NCBI GenBank assembly: GCA_036844615.1
Contig: DAIUFK010000004.1
Location: 17,441-81,440, forward strand
DNA from: Palsa-872 sp036844615
Lineage (GTDB): Bacteria > Chloroflexota > Dormibacteria > Dormibacterales > Dormibacteraceae
Direction of reading: 5' to 3'
Length of the DNA stretch: 64,000 nucleotides
A program made the translations under genes and the position numbers. Positions 26,068 through 35,103 of the stretch are shown piece by piece. Under the pieces are notes generated by a model, which saw only the letters and a program-made list of their open reading frames with translations, made no database searches and was not told where the DNA came from. Every line of letters starts with the position of its first letter. The stretch's first letter is position 1.

Positions 26068-29000
26068 TTGCCACTGGATATTCACGACATCGATGGCCCG
26101 CTCCGCGTGCTCGCCGGACCGGGCACCGGGAAGACGCACGCCCTTGTCGACCTGTACGAGCAGGCGGTGAAGGAGGGGGTGGCTGATCGGGGCCAGATCC
26201 TCGTCCTCACGTTCTCGAATGGCGCCGCTGCCGAGATCGGGAGGCGCATCGACCAGCGCCTGAACGACGACTACGGGGAAGCGTGGATCTCCACGTTCCA
26301 CAGCTTCTGCTCCCGCCTCCTGCGTGAAAACTCGCCCGATCCTGAGCGGCTGCTGCTCGACGGCTTCCAGGAATCGATGGTCATGCGCAGCGTGCTCGGC
26401 GAGATGGACGGCGACGTGCTGGGCGGCCTGGCCGGAGTCAAGGGCTCGGAGGCGTTCGCGCGCGACCTGTTGACCTTCGTCGCCCTCATGAAGCAGAACC
26501 TGGTCCACCCGTCTGCGCTGCTGCTGGCGGCCGAAGCGAGTGCCGGAGACAGGCTCCGCATCCTGGCCGCGGCCTACCAGGCATACCAGGACCGCATGCA
26601 GCGGGGAAGGATGGTCGACTTCCGCGACCTGATCACCGGCGCCATCGAGCTGCTGCAGTCGAACCTCGCCCTGCGCGAGCGGCTCCGCCAGCATTTCCGG
26701 CTGATCCTGGTGGACGAGTTCCAGGACGTAGACCCCGCCCAGTTCGAGCTGCTCCAGCTGCTGGCGCCCCCGTCGTCAAAACCCCGCCTCGTGGTGGTGG
26801 GCGACCCGGACCAGTCGATCTACGGATTCCGCGGCACCGTCCCGCGTTTGCTCAGCGACGACTTCGCCGCCGTCTATGGCGGAGCGACGCAAAGGCTCGA
26901 GGAGTGCCACCGCTGCTCCCAGCAGGCCCTCGATGCTGGCGAGAGGCTCCTCGCTGCGACGCAGCAGGGCCGCCACGGCCGGAGCCTGCGGGCTGTCAAT
27001 CGGTCGCAGGCGCCGGCGGTGGTGGTCGCGCGCGAGGGCGATGCCGTCGACGAGGCGTTCTTCTGCGCACGCGAGATCAAGAGGCTGCATGCCGAGTCTC
27101 CCGGTCTCCGACTGAGCGACTTCGCCATCGTGGTGCGCAGCACCACTGCGCTGGGAGGGCCGTTCGAGGAGGCGCTACGGGCGCTGGGCCTTCCTTATGA
27201 GGTGCGGGGATCCGGGGCGATTGCTCGCAACGAGGTGGTCCGATTCCTCGTCGGCTACCTGGAGTCGCTGCGCAAGCCCGACGACGCAGATGCTCTCGAG
27301 GGGGCGCTGTCGTCAAGCCTTGGCGGGGTGGGGGCGCGCACGATAAGCCGCCTTCGAGCCCATGCCCGTGAGGAGAGCCGTCCGCTCACGCGCGTCGTGA
27401 GGCGCCTCATGTACGCCTTGTTCGCCCGCGACCCTACGCGCTACCCGCTTCCCTGGGGAGGAGACGCCCCGAATGGAACCAGCTCGGAGCCCGACTACCT
27501 CGAGCACATGTCCGAGCCCGAGCTCGACAGCCTTCACGCCGCGATGGTGGCGCGCCACCGCCTGCTCGGCAGGGTGGGACGGCTGCCGCTGGCGAGCCTT
27601 GCGTACTCGGTTCTCATCGAGGACGGCGCTATGCGCCGGCTGCTCGACCTCGATCTCGCGCCGGATCAGCGTGCAGAGGCGATCGCCGACCTCCGCGCTG
27701 CGATGCAGGGGCTCGAGGCGATCGAGAGCGTGCACGAGAGGCTTCACGGTGCCAAACCAATGCTGGGCGACATCGTCGGGTCCCTTGACGCGCTCCTCAC
27801 GGGGGCGGCGGACGACACCGAGGCCGCTGACTCGCGGAGCCAAGGCGCGGTGCAGGTGCTGACTGTGCACCAGGCCAAGGGGCTGGAGTTCGAGGTCGTC
27901 TTCTGCTCAGGTTTCGCGCACGGCCTCTTCCCGCTTGCCGTCCGGCCGCACCCGCTTCTGGAGGCGGAGGACCGCGCCTGGCTCGAACGCTTCAAGGTCG
28001 GGTTCATGCCTTCGTGGCCTTCGGATCCAGACGGGCACCTTGCGGAGGAGGCGCGACTCGCGTTTGTAGCGATGACGCGCGCGAAGCGGCGCCTCTACAT
28101 CAGTTTCGCCGACTCGTATCTGCGCCAGGCAGGCCCTTCGGTATTTCTGGGCCTGGCTCAGCCGGAGGCCGAATCTCGAGAGCTCACACGAGCTTCGGGA
28201 AGGCTCGCGCCGGCGGACGTGCTGCTTGCGCGCGAGGCCGAGGTCCTCATCGCCGCGCATCGCGAGGCGCTCACCGATGTCGCCCAATCGCGGGCCGTCG
28301 CTGTGGGCCTGGACCTGGGGTTCCTCGTTGACCGAGAGGCAGGCGAGCCTTTCGAGCCGTACGGAGGCGACCGCAATCCGATAAACGTCGAGATCGGCCA
28401 CTTCAGCCCGACGACGCTTAACAACTACCTGAAGTGTCCCCGCCTGTACTGGTACAACAACCACCCGGGTCTCGTCGACGAGCCGCGATCGGTGGCGATG
28501 GAGCGTGGCGGGTTTCTCCACGAGGTGCTGGAGGACTTTCACGTCAATGAGCCTGCGTGGCATCCGTTGGAGCCTGCCCAGCAGCGCGAGTGGCTGGAAG
28601 CCTCGTTGCAGAAGCAGCTCGATTCGTACCTGTCACGCATGGAAGGCGTGCTCGACCGCAAGCGCGAGGAGATGCAGGTGCGTGCGGTTCTCGGCAATTA
28701 CATCAAGTTCGTCACCGGCATGCAGGTGATCCGCCGCCTCCGAACGCTCGCGCTCGAACGCCGGTTCCACCTGCAGCTCGAGGGCTCGGAGATCGTGGGC
28801 AAGATCGACAGGGTCATGGACGTAGGCGATGGAGAGGTCGAGGTCGTCGACTACAAGACGGGTGGCGGCAAGGCGATGAAGTACGCCTACGAGGCCTACT
28901 TCGGACCGGAGATGTCGGACGTTCAGCTCGCGCTCTATTACTTCGCGTGCAGAGACGGCGTCGATGACGAGGGTGTGCCCCTGGGATTCCAGCCGCGATT

Positions 29001-29277
29001 TCTCTCGCTCTGGTACCCAAAGGACTGGGTGTGGGGCGGCATGCGCCAGGACATCTTCAGCGTGGGCAGGCCGGCAGGGCTGAAGGAATATCGAGAGAAG
29101 GCGCTGACGAATGAGGATCTCGAGCGCAGCCGTGCAGTAGTGGTGGAGGCGATAGCCCGCATCAAGGCAGGCCACTTCGAGCCGGCGCCTCGCGAGCTGG
29201 CGGGCACCTGCGTCACACGTTTCGGCACGTGCCCGCACGCCGCCATCTGCCCATACGGAGGGGCACCACCCGAATGA
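26068..29277 (+). CDS. AdnA-like UvrD/RecB helicase-nuclease subunit
   Basis: The 1069-residue protein combines a superfamily 1 motor with a C-terminal PD-(D/E)XK nuclease. Motor motifs are visible: LAGPGTGKT (Walker A, about 14-22), LVDEFQDVD (II), VVGDPDQSIYGFRG (III), VLTVHQAKGLEFE (V) and FVAMTRAKRRLY (VI). The nuclease has VGKIDRVMD and VVDYKTGG. Four cysteines (LKCPRLYW, then CVTRFGTC and CPHAAIC) suggest an Fe-S staple. It starts at a TTG after aaaagggg, with an in-frame TAA shortly upstream (26032), so the N-terminal Q-motif is missing. It is coupled to the next helicase by ATGA. Double-strand-break end resection is the likely role. Confidence 0.85.
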   Translation: MPLDIHDIDGPLRVLAGPGTGKTHALVDLYEQAVKEGVADRGQILVLTFSNGAAAEIGRRIDQRLNDDYGEAWISTFHSFCSRLLRENSPDPERLLLDGFQESMVMRSVLGEMDGDVLGGLAGVKGSEAFARDLLTFVALMKQNLVHPSALLLAAEASAGDRLRILAAAYQAYQDRMQRGRMVDFRDLITGAIELLQSNLALRERLRQHFRLILVDEFQDVDPAQFELLQLLAPPSSKPRLVVVGDPDQSIYGFRGTVPRLLSDDFAAVYGGATQRLEECHRCSQQALDAGERLLAATQQGRHGRSLRAVNRSQAPAVVVAREGDAVDEAFFCAREIKRLHAESPGLRLSDFAIVVRSTTALGGPFEEALRALGLPYEVRGSGAIARNEVVRFLVGYLESLRKPDDADALEGALSSSLGGVGARTISRLRAHAREESRPLTRVVRRLMYALFARDPTRYPLPWGGDAPNGTSSEPDYLEHMSEPELDSLHAAMVARHRLLGRVGRLPLASLAYSVLIEDGAMRRLLDLDLAPDQRAEAIADLRAAMQGLEAIESVHERLHGAKPMLGDIVGSLDALLTGAADDTEAADSRSQGAVQVLTVHQAKGLEFEVVFCSGFAHGLFPLAVRPHPLLEAEDRAWLERFKVGFMPSWPSDPDGHLAEEARLAFVAMTRAKRRLYISFADSYLRQAGPSVFLGLAQPEAESRELTRASGRLAPADVLLAREAEVLIAAHREALTDVAQSRAVAVGLDLGFLVDREAGEPFEPYGGDRNPINVEIGHFSPTTLNNYLKCPRLYWYNNHPGLVDEPRSVAMERGGFLHEVLEDFHVNEPAWHPLEPAQQREWLEASLQKQLDSYLSRMEGVLDRKREEMQVRAVLGNYIKFVTGMQVIRRLRTLALERRFHLQLEGSEIVGKIDRVMDVGDGEVEVVDYKTGGGKAMKYAYEAYFGPEMSDVQLALYYFACRDGVDDEGVPLGFQPRFLSLWYPKDWVWGGMRQDIFSVGRPAGLKEYREKALTNEDLERSRAVVVEAIARIKAGHFEPAPRELAGTCVTRFGTCPHAAICPYGGAPPE

Positions 29278-32200
29278 CGCTGAGCCCAGAACAGGCCGCT
29301 GCAGCTCATGCGGGGCCGGACGGCGCGTTTCTGATTGCCGCCGGTCCCGGCAGCGGTAAGACATTCACAGCGACCGAGCGTTTCTGCTGGCTGGTGGAGC
29401 AGGGAGTGCCTCCCGACCGCATCCTGACTGTCACCTTCAATGACCGTGCCGCGGAGGAGCTCCGCGAACGCATCACTCGCGAGCTCAACGAACGGCGGCC
29501 AAACCTTGGCCCCGACGCCCTTGACTCCGGGTGGATCGGAACCTTCCACGGGGTGTGTGCCCGCCTGCTGGACGAGTTCGCGTACCTCGTCGGCGCGCCG
29601 CGCGAGCTGCGGGTCCTCGACGAGACAGGGCAGCGCCTGTTCGAGCAGCGGCTTGTCGCGAGGCTGCGCAGCGGCACCGCCGCGCCTCTGGATCCTGATT
29701 CCTTTATCGCGCTCTCGGTCGAAGATCTCGATGACCTTCTACGCTCGGGACTCAGGTTCCTGCTCAAGCTGAAGGGCCGCGGCATCAGTCCCGAGGGGTT
29801 TCGGTCTCGAGCCGTAGAGCTTCACGCACGCCACTGGGATGCGTCCTTCAGCGGCGCAAGCGGTAGCGACGCCGCTCATGCCGAGCTCGAGGCGATCGAG
29901 GTCCTCTCTCTCGTCTATCGCACGTACGAGGACGCCCTGCACGCTGGGCGCCTGCGCGATTTCGACGATCTCATTCTCGAGGTCATTGCCGCGCTCGAGC
30001 GCGTGCCCGAGTTTCGCCGCCGGTGTCGCGAAAGGTTTCGCTATCTGCTGGTCGACGAGTTCCAGGACACCAACCGCATCCAGCTCGAGCTGATACGGCT
30101 GCTCGCCGCTGACAATTTTGGCAACGTCTCAGCAGTCGGCGACGCCAAGCAGTCGATTTATGGATGGCGCGATGCAGAGATCGAGAACATCCGCACACGT
30201 TTCCCCGGGCGCCGCCTCCCCCTGACTCACAACAGGCGCTCTTACCAGCAGATCCTGGATTGCGCGACGGACTTCATTCGCCGCGACCCCGATTTCGCTG
30301 ATGAGCCGGACCTCGTCGCGACCCGCGGGCCGGGCAGCCGCCCGGTGACGGTGGTGATGGCGCCCGACTCACGCACAGAGGCGCGCACGGTGGCCGAGAC
30401 GATAAGGCGATTGAACGTCGCGGGCAGGGCCTTCTCCGACATCGCGATTCTGTCGCACTCGATTCGCATGCTCCCTCGCGAGTTCGAGGACGAGCTCCGG
30501 CGTCAGGGCATCCCGTACCTGACAAGCGGCGGATCGGGCTTCTTCGACCGCCAGGAGATAAAGGACGTGCTCGCCCTTCTCCGACTCGCCGAGAACCCGA
30601 TGGATGACGGGGCGCTGGTCCGTGTGCTTCAGGGCCCGATCGTCCGCCTGCCCGACAGGGGCATTTACAAACTTGCGTCACGGCGTTTCGGTCGTGCCGG
30701 AATGCGCCTCCGCGATTGCTTCGAGGAGTCGGGGCGCGAGGGCTATCCGGAGATGGACGCAAAGGTAGCGGCCCAGGCAGTGCGAACCATCGAGCTCACC
30801 GACCGGCTCGGCCGGCTCCGCGATGCATTGACCGTCGCTGACATCCTCAACAGGCTTCTCGAGGAGACCGGATACCTGAGGTGGGCAGAGCTCCGCGCTC
30901 AGCGCGACGGTAGCCCGCGCGCGCTGCTCAACCTCCGCAAGGTCTTCCAGCTCGCGTCGCGTTTCGAACGGGATCTGGCACTGGCGGGGATCGGCGACTT
31001 CGTCCGCCATCTCGACCAGGTGATCGACGCCGAGCTGCCGGTGGGTGAGGCGGCAGAGGAGTCTGCCACCACTGATGCGGTGTCACTGCTGACAGTGCAT
31101 TCCGCCAAAGGGCTCGAGTTTCCTGTGGTCTTCCTCGTCAACCTGCGACCTCCGCGGCCACGCGACACCGAGCGCCTCTTCTTCGATCCCGACGGCCTTG
31201 GCTTCGTCATGAAGAACTGGCGCGGGGAAAAGCATCAGCGCTTCAAGGAAACGTCGCCTGGGGCGCCTGCCGTGGCGCTGGCGCTGGGCGAGCGCAGGCG
31301 CATCGTCTACGTCGGCATCACCCGCACCAAGGACGCGCTCTACGTCACCGCCACGAGGGAAGAGCAGTCGCCTAGAGACGTCGAGGTCGGTGTCAATGGC
31401 GAGGTCGACCACTTCGCCGAGATTCTCAGCTGGGCGCTCGCGCATCCCGATGCCGCATCCGTGGTCGAAGCCGAGCAGCTGGAGCTGGCGGTGGTGCGCG
31501 TGGCGGACGCTTCGGACGCCGACGGCTCTGCGGTGGTCGAGGCCGTGCTCGACAGGTGGGACCGCATCCGCCCGCGCGAGGCGGCTGTGGCGAAAGTGCC
31601 TGATCGAGAGCTGGAGCTCAGCTTCTCGCAGCTTCATGACTTCGAGGTGTGCCCTGTTCGGTATCGGTTCAGCCAGGTGTGGGGAGTGCCGGCTCCGCCC
31701 GATGAGATGCTGCCGACGTTCGTGCGCGCGTCGGGCTCGAGCGAGCTCGGCGCCTCGGTCCACGCGGCGCTGGCGGCATGGCATTCGGGTGGCGGCGACC
31801 TGCTCGGCATCTATCGGGGCCCTGAAGCCGGGCGCGAGATGCTCTCGCGCTATCTCGCTCACCCGCTTGCGGCGGCGCCGACCCTCGGCGTGGAGCTCGA
31901 GTTCAATCTCCGCCTCGGCCAGACAAGAGTGCGGGGCTTCGTCGACCGGGTCTGCGAGCTCGATGGCGGGCCCACTCTCGTCGACTACAAGACCAACGCC
32001 ACGCTCGATGCGAGGCTGATCGAGGCGTACTCGACGCAGCTGCGCCTTTATGGACTGGCAGCGCGCAGGGGCCTGCTGCCCGGTGGCCCTGCACCGCGCC
32101 TGGTCCTGTTTGACATCCGGCGCGGGCGCCTGATCGAGGTCACGCCTGACGATGCGCAGGTGGAGGCAAGAATCGCCGCGGCGACCTCGCGGATAAACGC

Positions 32201-32318
32201 GGGAGACTTCGCGCTCGGACCCGAGCACGCGGAGCGCCCGTGCATGCTCTGCACGTTCAGGTCCATCTGCGCCGATGCTCGCGTGCCCGACGCCCGTGTT
32301 CCCGTAACGCGCCAATGA
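29274..32318 (+). CDS. AdnB-like UvrD/RecB helicase-nuclease subunit
   Basis: The 1014-residue partner has a complete motor: Q-motif LSPEQAAAA, Walker A AAGPGSGKT, LVDEFQDTN (II), AVGDAKQSIYGWRDA (III), LLTVHSAKGLEFP (V) and YVGITRTKDALYVT (VI). The RecB-type nuclease has VRGFVDRVC and LVDYKTNAT. An Fe-S staple is predicted from FEVCPVRYRF plus the tail CMLCTFRSIC (C-x2-C-x5-C). Two tandem subunits of about 1000 residues, each with motor and nuclease, match actinobacterial AdnAB. The ATG overlaps the stop of the first subunit (29274-29277), so a heterodimer made in equal amounts is likely. Confidence 0.87.
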   Translation: MTLSPEQAAAAHAGPDGAFLIAAGPGSGKTFTATERFCWLVEQGVPPDRILTVTFNDRAAEELRERITRELNERRPNLGPDALDSGWIGTFHGVCARLLDEFAYLVGAPRELRVLDETGQRLFEQRLVARLRSGTAAPLDPDSFIALSVEDLDDLLRSGLRFLLKLKGRGISPEGFRSRAVELHARHWDASFSGASGSDAAHAELEAIEVLSLVYRTYEDALHAGRLRDFDDLILEVIAALERVPEFRRRCRERFRYLLVDEFQDTNRIQLELIRLLAADNFGNVSAVGDAKQSIYGWRDAEIENIRTRFPGRRLPLTHNRRSYQQILDCATDFIRRDPDFADEPDLVATRGPGSRPVTVVMAPDSRTEARTVAETIRRLNVAGRAFSDIAILSHSIRMLPREFEDELRRQGIPYLTSGGSGFFDRQEIKDVLALLRLAENPMDDGALVRVLQGPIVRLPDRGIYKLASRRFGRAGMRLRDCFEESGREGYPEMDAKVAAQAVRTIELTDRLGRLRDALTVADILNRLLEETGYLRWAELRAQRDGSPRALLNLRKVFQLASRFERDLALAGIGDFVRHLDQVIDAELPVGEAAEESATTDAVSLLTVHSAKGLEFPVVFLVNLRPPRPRDTERLFFDPDGLGFVMKNWRGEKHQRFKETSPGAPAVALALGERRRIVYVGITRTKDALYVTATREEQSPRDVEVGVNGEVDHFAEILSWALAHPDAASVVEAEQLELAVVRVADASDADGSAVVEAVLDRWDRIRPREAAVAKVPDRELELSFSQLHDFEVCPVRYRFSQVWGVPAPPDEMLPTFVRASGSSELGASVHAALAAWHSGGGDLLGIYRGPEAGREMLSRYLAHPLAAAPTLGVELEFNLRLGQTRVRGFVDRVCELDGGPTLVDYKTNATLDARLIEAYSTQLRLYGLAARRGLLPGGPAPRLVLFDIRRGRLIEVTPDDAQVEARIAAATSRINAGDFALGPEHAERPCMLCTFRSICADARVPDARVPVTRQ

Positions 32319-32650
32319 CCGATGGGCTGCCGCTGCAGGTGCGGTACTTCGAGCGCCGGCAGATCAAGGAAGCCATCGCGTTTGCGGAGGCAGGTGGCAT
32401 CGCGGTCCACCGCAACTTCGATCACTACCACGGGACCACCATCAGAGGAATGGTTCGGCAGCGCCCGTTCCTCCACGTGATCGGGCTGCGCAAGCCGCTG
32501 GAGCAGTGGGGGCGAGAGCACGGCCTCCGTCCGGAGTGGGTTCAACCGGAGAAGCGCCGAAAGGTCGCCCACTACGACGTGTTCGGCCCTTTCGCCGCAG
32601 ACCTGATCGCCGAGCTGGCCGGCACCGCGCTGCCCGCCCCACCTCCTTGA
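32315..32650 (+). CDS. Small protein of unknown function coupled to AdnAB-like genes
   Basis: The 111-residue product starts at an ATG overlapping the AdnB stop (ATGA). It begins LPLQVRYFERRQIKEAIAF and has a pattern HVIGLRKPLEQWGREHGL, then PEWVQPEKRRKVAHYDVFG. The order of a His-containing strand, an L-rich helix, W-V/F-Q and a late HYD resembles the small DUF4031 family, but this is a weak resemblance. Its coupling suggests a role tied to the helicase-nuclease, or merely shared transcription. Its stop codon lies inside the -35 hexamer of the next promoter. Confidence 0.7.
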   Translation: MTDGLPLQVRYFERRQIKEAIAFAEAGGIAVHRNFDHYHGTTIRGMVRQRPFLHVIGLRKPLEQWGREHGLRPEWVQPEKRRKVAHYDVFGPFAADLIAELAGTALPAPPP

Positions 32651-32675
32651 CACAGTTGACGCAATGCGTTATGAT
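32647..32675 (+). promoter_or_regulatory. Strong sigma-70-type promoter
   Basis: TTGACA (32647-32652), a 17-bp spacer, and TATGAT (32670-32675) form a near-consensus housekeeping promoter. The expected start site is near 32682. It is the clearest such promoter in the window and drives the basic protein gene at 32712. Confidence 0.85.
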
Positions 32676-32688
32676 GCATTGCGTCAAC
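32655..32688. promoter_or_regulatory. 34-bp operator-like palindrome overlapping the promoter
   Basis: Two perfect 13-bp arms, GTTGACGCAATGC (32655-32667) and GCATTGCGTCAAC (32676-32688), flank 8 bp that contain most of the -10 box. The arms cover the spacer and the expected start site, so bound protein would block RNA polymerase. Size and symmetry fit a dimeric or double-dimer repressor of TetR or MarR type; none is encoded adjacent. Confidence 0.8.
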
Positions 32689-32711
32689 CTAAAAAGGAGG
32701 CTAAGACAACT

Positions 32712-33299
32712 ATGAATACGGAAATCGACCAGATTGCAGACAGCGCCGGAGAGACGGCCACCACGGTAGCGGAGGTCGCCTTTGGCGCCGCCCAGACCGT
32801 TCGCGAAGTGGCCTCCGACCCGATCGGATCGGCCCGCAAGCAGGTGAAGGGTCTGGAGCGCAAGGGCACTCCCGCAGCGCGCAAGATCAACCGCCGCTTC
32901 AACGCGCGGCTGAACGCCGCCACCGCGCCGGCCATGGACGTCGCGAAGACGATCAACGCACGGTTCAACAAGGTCGCCAAGCAGGCGGAGAAGCTGATGC
33001 CTGAGCGCATCACCCTATGGGGCGTCCAGGTGGACGGCAAGCTGCCTGAGAAGGTCGCCATCAAGGGACTCGAGCTCGTCAAGGTCCAGTCCCGCAGGCG
33101 AGACATGGTGGGCGGTGTCGCCAAGCGCACGCTCCGCATCTTCAACGGCTCGTTCAAGACGATCGCAAGGACTGCCACGCGCCTCGAGCACGCGACAGCT
33201 CCAACGGTCAAGAAGCCCGCAGCGAGCAAGCCCGCGACCAGGAAGGTCACCAGGACTCGGCGCGCACGGCGCACCGCGGTCCGACGCCGCGCGGCTTAA
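32712..33299 (+). CDS. Basic, Ala/Lys/Arg-rich coiled protein (histone-like tail; phasin-like body)
   Basis: The 195-residue protein has an amphipathic helical body with TATTVAEVAFGAAQTVREVA near the start, a short globular middle (ERITLWGVQVDGKLPEKV) and a very basic C-terminus with repeated KPA and TRRARR patterns. Such tails bind DNA or polyphosphate in actinobacterial histone-like proteins; the N-terminal helix resembles phasins. The ATG is chosen because AAAAAGGAGG lies 11 bases before it. A strong promoter and operator precede it and a strong terminator follows, so it is a monocistronic, abundant, regulated protein. DNA binding or granule coating are both possible. Confidence 0.75.
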   Translation: MNTEIDQIADSAGETATTVAEVAFGAAQTVREVASDPIGSARKQVKGLERKGTPAARKINRRFNARLNAATAPAMDVAKTINARFNKVAKQAEKLMPERITLWGVQVDGKLPEKVAIKGLELVKVQSRRRDMVGGVAKRTLRIFNGSFKTIARTATRLEHATAPTVKKPAASKPATRKVTRTRRARRTAVRRRAA

Positions 33300-33313
33300 G
33301 CAAGCACGATTTT

Positions 33314-33346
33314 AAAGGGCGCCCTTCGCGGCGCCCTTTTCTTTTT
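33314..33346 (+). terminator. Rho-independent terminator after the basic protein gene
   Basis: AAAGGGCGCC (33314-33323) pairs perfectly with GGCGCCCTTT (33330-33339) over a six-base loop and is followed by TTTTCTTTTT. This is a textbook intrinsic terminator. Confidence 0.93.
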
Positions 33347-33355
33347 ACGGTAGCC

Positions 33356-34318
33356 TTGCCAGACGTGAGCGTCGTCTGCACTGGATCGATCGCTTACGAC
33401 TACATCCTCAGCTTCAAGGGCCACTTCAAGGACCACATCCTCGCCGACAAGACTCACATCCTCAACCTGAGCTTCCTTGTCGACGACCTTCGCAAGCACA
33501 GAGGCGGCGTGGCCGGCAACTACGCCTACAACCTCAGCCTGCTCGGCTATCCGGCGGCGGTGCTGGCCACCGCGGGCAGCGATGCCGCGGAGTACCGCGA
33601 CTGGCTGATCGCCCGCGGCGTCGACTGCCAGGGCCTGCGGCTGCTTGAAGGCGAGATCACCGCGACGGGATTTACCACCACCGACATGGACGACAACCAG
33701 CTCACCGGTTATTACGGGGGCGCGATGGGTCGTGCAGCGATGCTCGGCCTTGACGACGCTTCGCCTGGAGCTGAGGCCCTGATCGTCGGGCCGAACGATC
33801 CTGCCGCGATGACCCGGCTGGTGAGGGAGTGCCGCGACCGCGGAATGCGCTTCGTGTTCGATCCCGCTCATCAGCTCCCGCGCCTCTCACCAGAGGATGT
33901 AGCTGAAGGTGCACGAGGCGCCTGGATATTGATCGGCAATGACTACGAGCTCGAGCTGATCATGCAGCGCACAGGCCACGGCATGGACAAGCTCGTCGAC
34001 CTGGCGCAGATCGTGGTCACGACGTTGGGTCGCGAAGGGTCGAGGATCGCGACGCGCGAAGGCACAGTCGACATACCTCCGGCGCCGGCAAAGACTGAGG
34101 CCGACCCGACAGGCGCGGGCGACGCATACCGCGCAGGTTTGGTGGCCGGGTTGCTCCGTGGTCTTGAGCTCGACGAGGCGGGAAGGGTGGCGTCCCTAGC
34201 GGCTACCTACGTCGTCGAGCAGGTGGGCACTGTGGAGCACTCATACACGCAAGCCGAGTTCTCGAAGCGTTATGCAGAGGCATTCGGTGCTCAACTGCCG
34301 GGGAAACTCTTCCCCTAG
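33356..34318 (+). CDS. PfkB-family carbohydrate/nucleoside kinase
   Basis: The 320-residue cytosolic enzyme has the ribokinase fold. VVCTGSIAYDYIL begins the first strand, GGVAGNYAYNLSLLG is the first signature, and DPTGAGDAYRAGLVAGLL holds the anion hole and catalytic Asp. The subgroup with this N-terminus is often called adenosine-kinase-like, but ribose or other sugars remain possible. The start is TTG 33356 or GTG 33365, both only 10-19 bases after the previous terminator, so transcription probably starts at or next to the codon (a TAGCCT box lies at 33351-33356). Its TAG overlaps the stop of the convergent ABC permease in the sequence CTAG. Confidence 0.88.
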   Translation: MPDVSVVCTGSIAYDYILSFKGHFKDHILADKTHILNLSFLVDDLRKHRGGVAGNYAYNLSLLGYPAAVLATAGSDAAEYRDWLIARGVDCQGLRLLEGEITATGFTTTDMDDNQLTGYYGGAMGRAAMLGLDDASPGAEALIVGPNDPAAMTRLVRECRDRGMRFVFDPAHQLPRLSPEDVAEGARGAWILIGNDYELELIMQRTGHGMDKLVDLAQIVVTTLGREGSRIATREGTVDIPPAPAKTEADPTGAGDAYRAGLVAGLLRGLELDEAGRVASLAATYVVEQVGTVEHSYTQAEFSKRYAEAFGAQLPGKLFP

Positions 34319-35103
34319 CTGAATTTCCTGCTCTCTTCGCGGCGGTAGGCCCACAGCGCGAGGGCGAAAAAGGCCACTCCGTACCCGGCGAGATAGAGCC
34401 AGTCGCTCGTCACGCTCCCGTCGGTTGGTGCGCCGACGGCGTCCCACCCGAGCTGACCGAAGAAATGCAGAGGCAGGTAGGGGGCGATCTGCTGGATGAA
34501 GTGGGGCAGCAGCTGCTTGGGAAAGAACAAACCTGAGGCGAATGCCGTTGGCAGGTAGATCAGGTTGATCACAGCCACCGCCGAGTTGGGGCCAGAGAGG
34601 TAACCGATGGCGAAGCCAAGGGCGATGAACGGAATCGAGCCCAACAGCACCCTGTAGGCGAGAGTCGCCCACACATCCACATCGAGCCGAACTCCGCCGG
34701 CGATGTACGCGAACGGAAAGAGCACAACGAGCGTCAGGGCGGCGAACGCGATTGCGGTGATGCACTTTGAAAGCAGGAAGATTGCCGGCGGCATCGGCGT
34801 GGCACGCATGAGGACGTCCATCTTCATGCCCCTCTCGGTCGCCACCGAGATTCCGAAGCTGAAGATCATCACGTTGGCCACGGCGTAAACGGCCATCGAG
34901 GCGAGGAAGTAGGCGCCGAATGTCACGCCAGTGCTCATCACCTGCGATGACTGGCCGACGCCGATGAACGCGTAGAACATCACGGGCAAAAAGAGGGAGG
35001 TGATGCTGAACGCAGGCACGCGCCACAGCTTCAGAAACTCTGCCGCGGTCTGGCGGACAAGCATCGGAGCGATTGGCGCCCGCCCCACGGTCATCGTCGC
35101 CAT
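34315..35103 (-). CDS. ABC-2 type transporter permease
   Basis: The 262-residue membrane protein has about six hydrophobic helices with long hydrophobic runs (VMFYAFIGVGQ, YFLASMAVYAVANVMIF, ITAIAFAALTLVVLFPFAYIA) and the ABC-2 pattern around GLFFPKQLLPHFIQQIAPYLPLHF-like sequence near residue 195. It pairs with the ATP-binding subunit directly upstream; the two overlap by one base (TGATG). The complex probably exports a drug, lipid or polymer. The substrate is unknown. It is convergent with the PfkB kinase. Confidence 0.87.
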   Translation of the reverse strand: MATMTVGRAPIAPMLVRQTAAEFLKLWRVPAFSITSLFLPVMFYAFIGVGQSSQVMSTGVTFGAYFLASMAVYAVANVMIFSFGISVATERGMKMDVLMRATPMPPAIFLLSKCITAIAFAALTLVVLFPFAYIAGGVRLDVDVWATLAYRVLLGSIPFIALGFAIGYLSGPNSAVAVINLIYLPTAFASGLFFPKQLLPHFIQQIAPYLPLHFFGQLGWDAVGAPTDGSVTSDWLYLAGYGVAFFALALWAYRREESRKFS

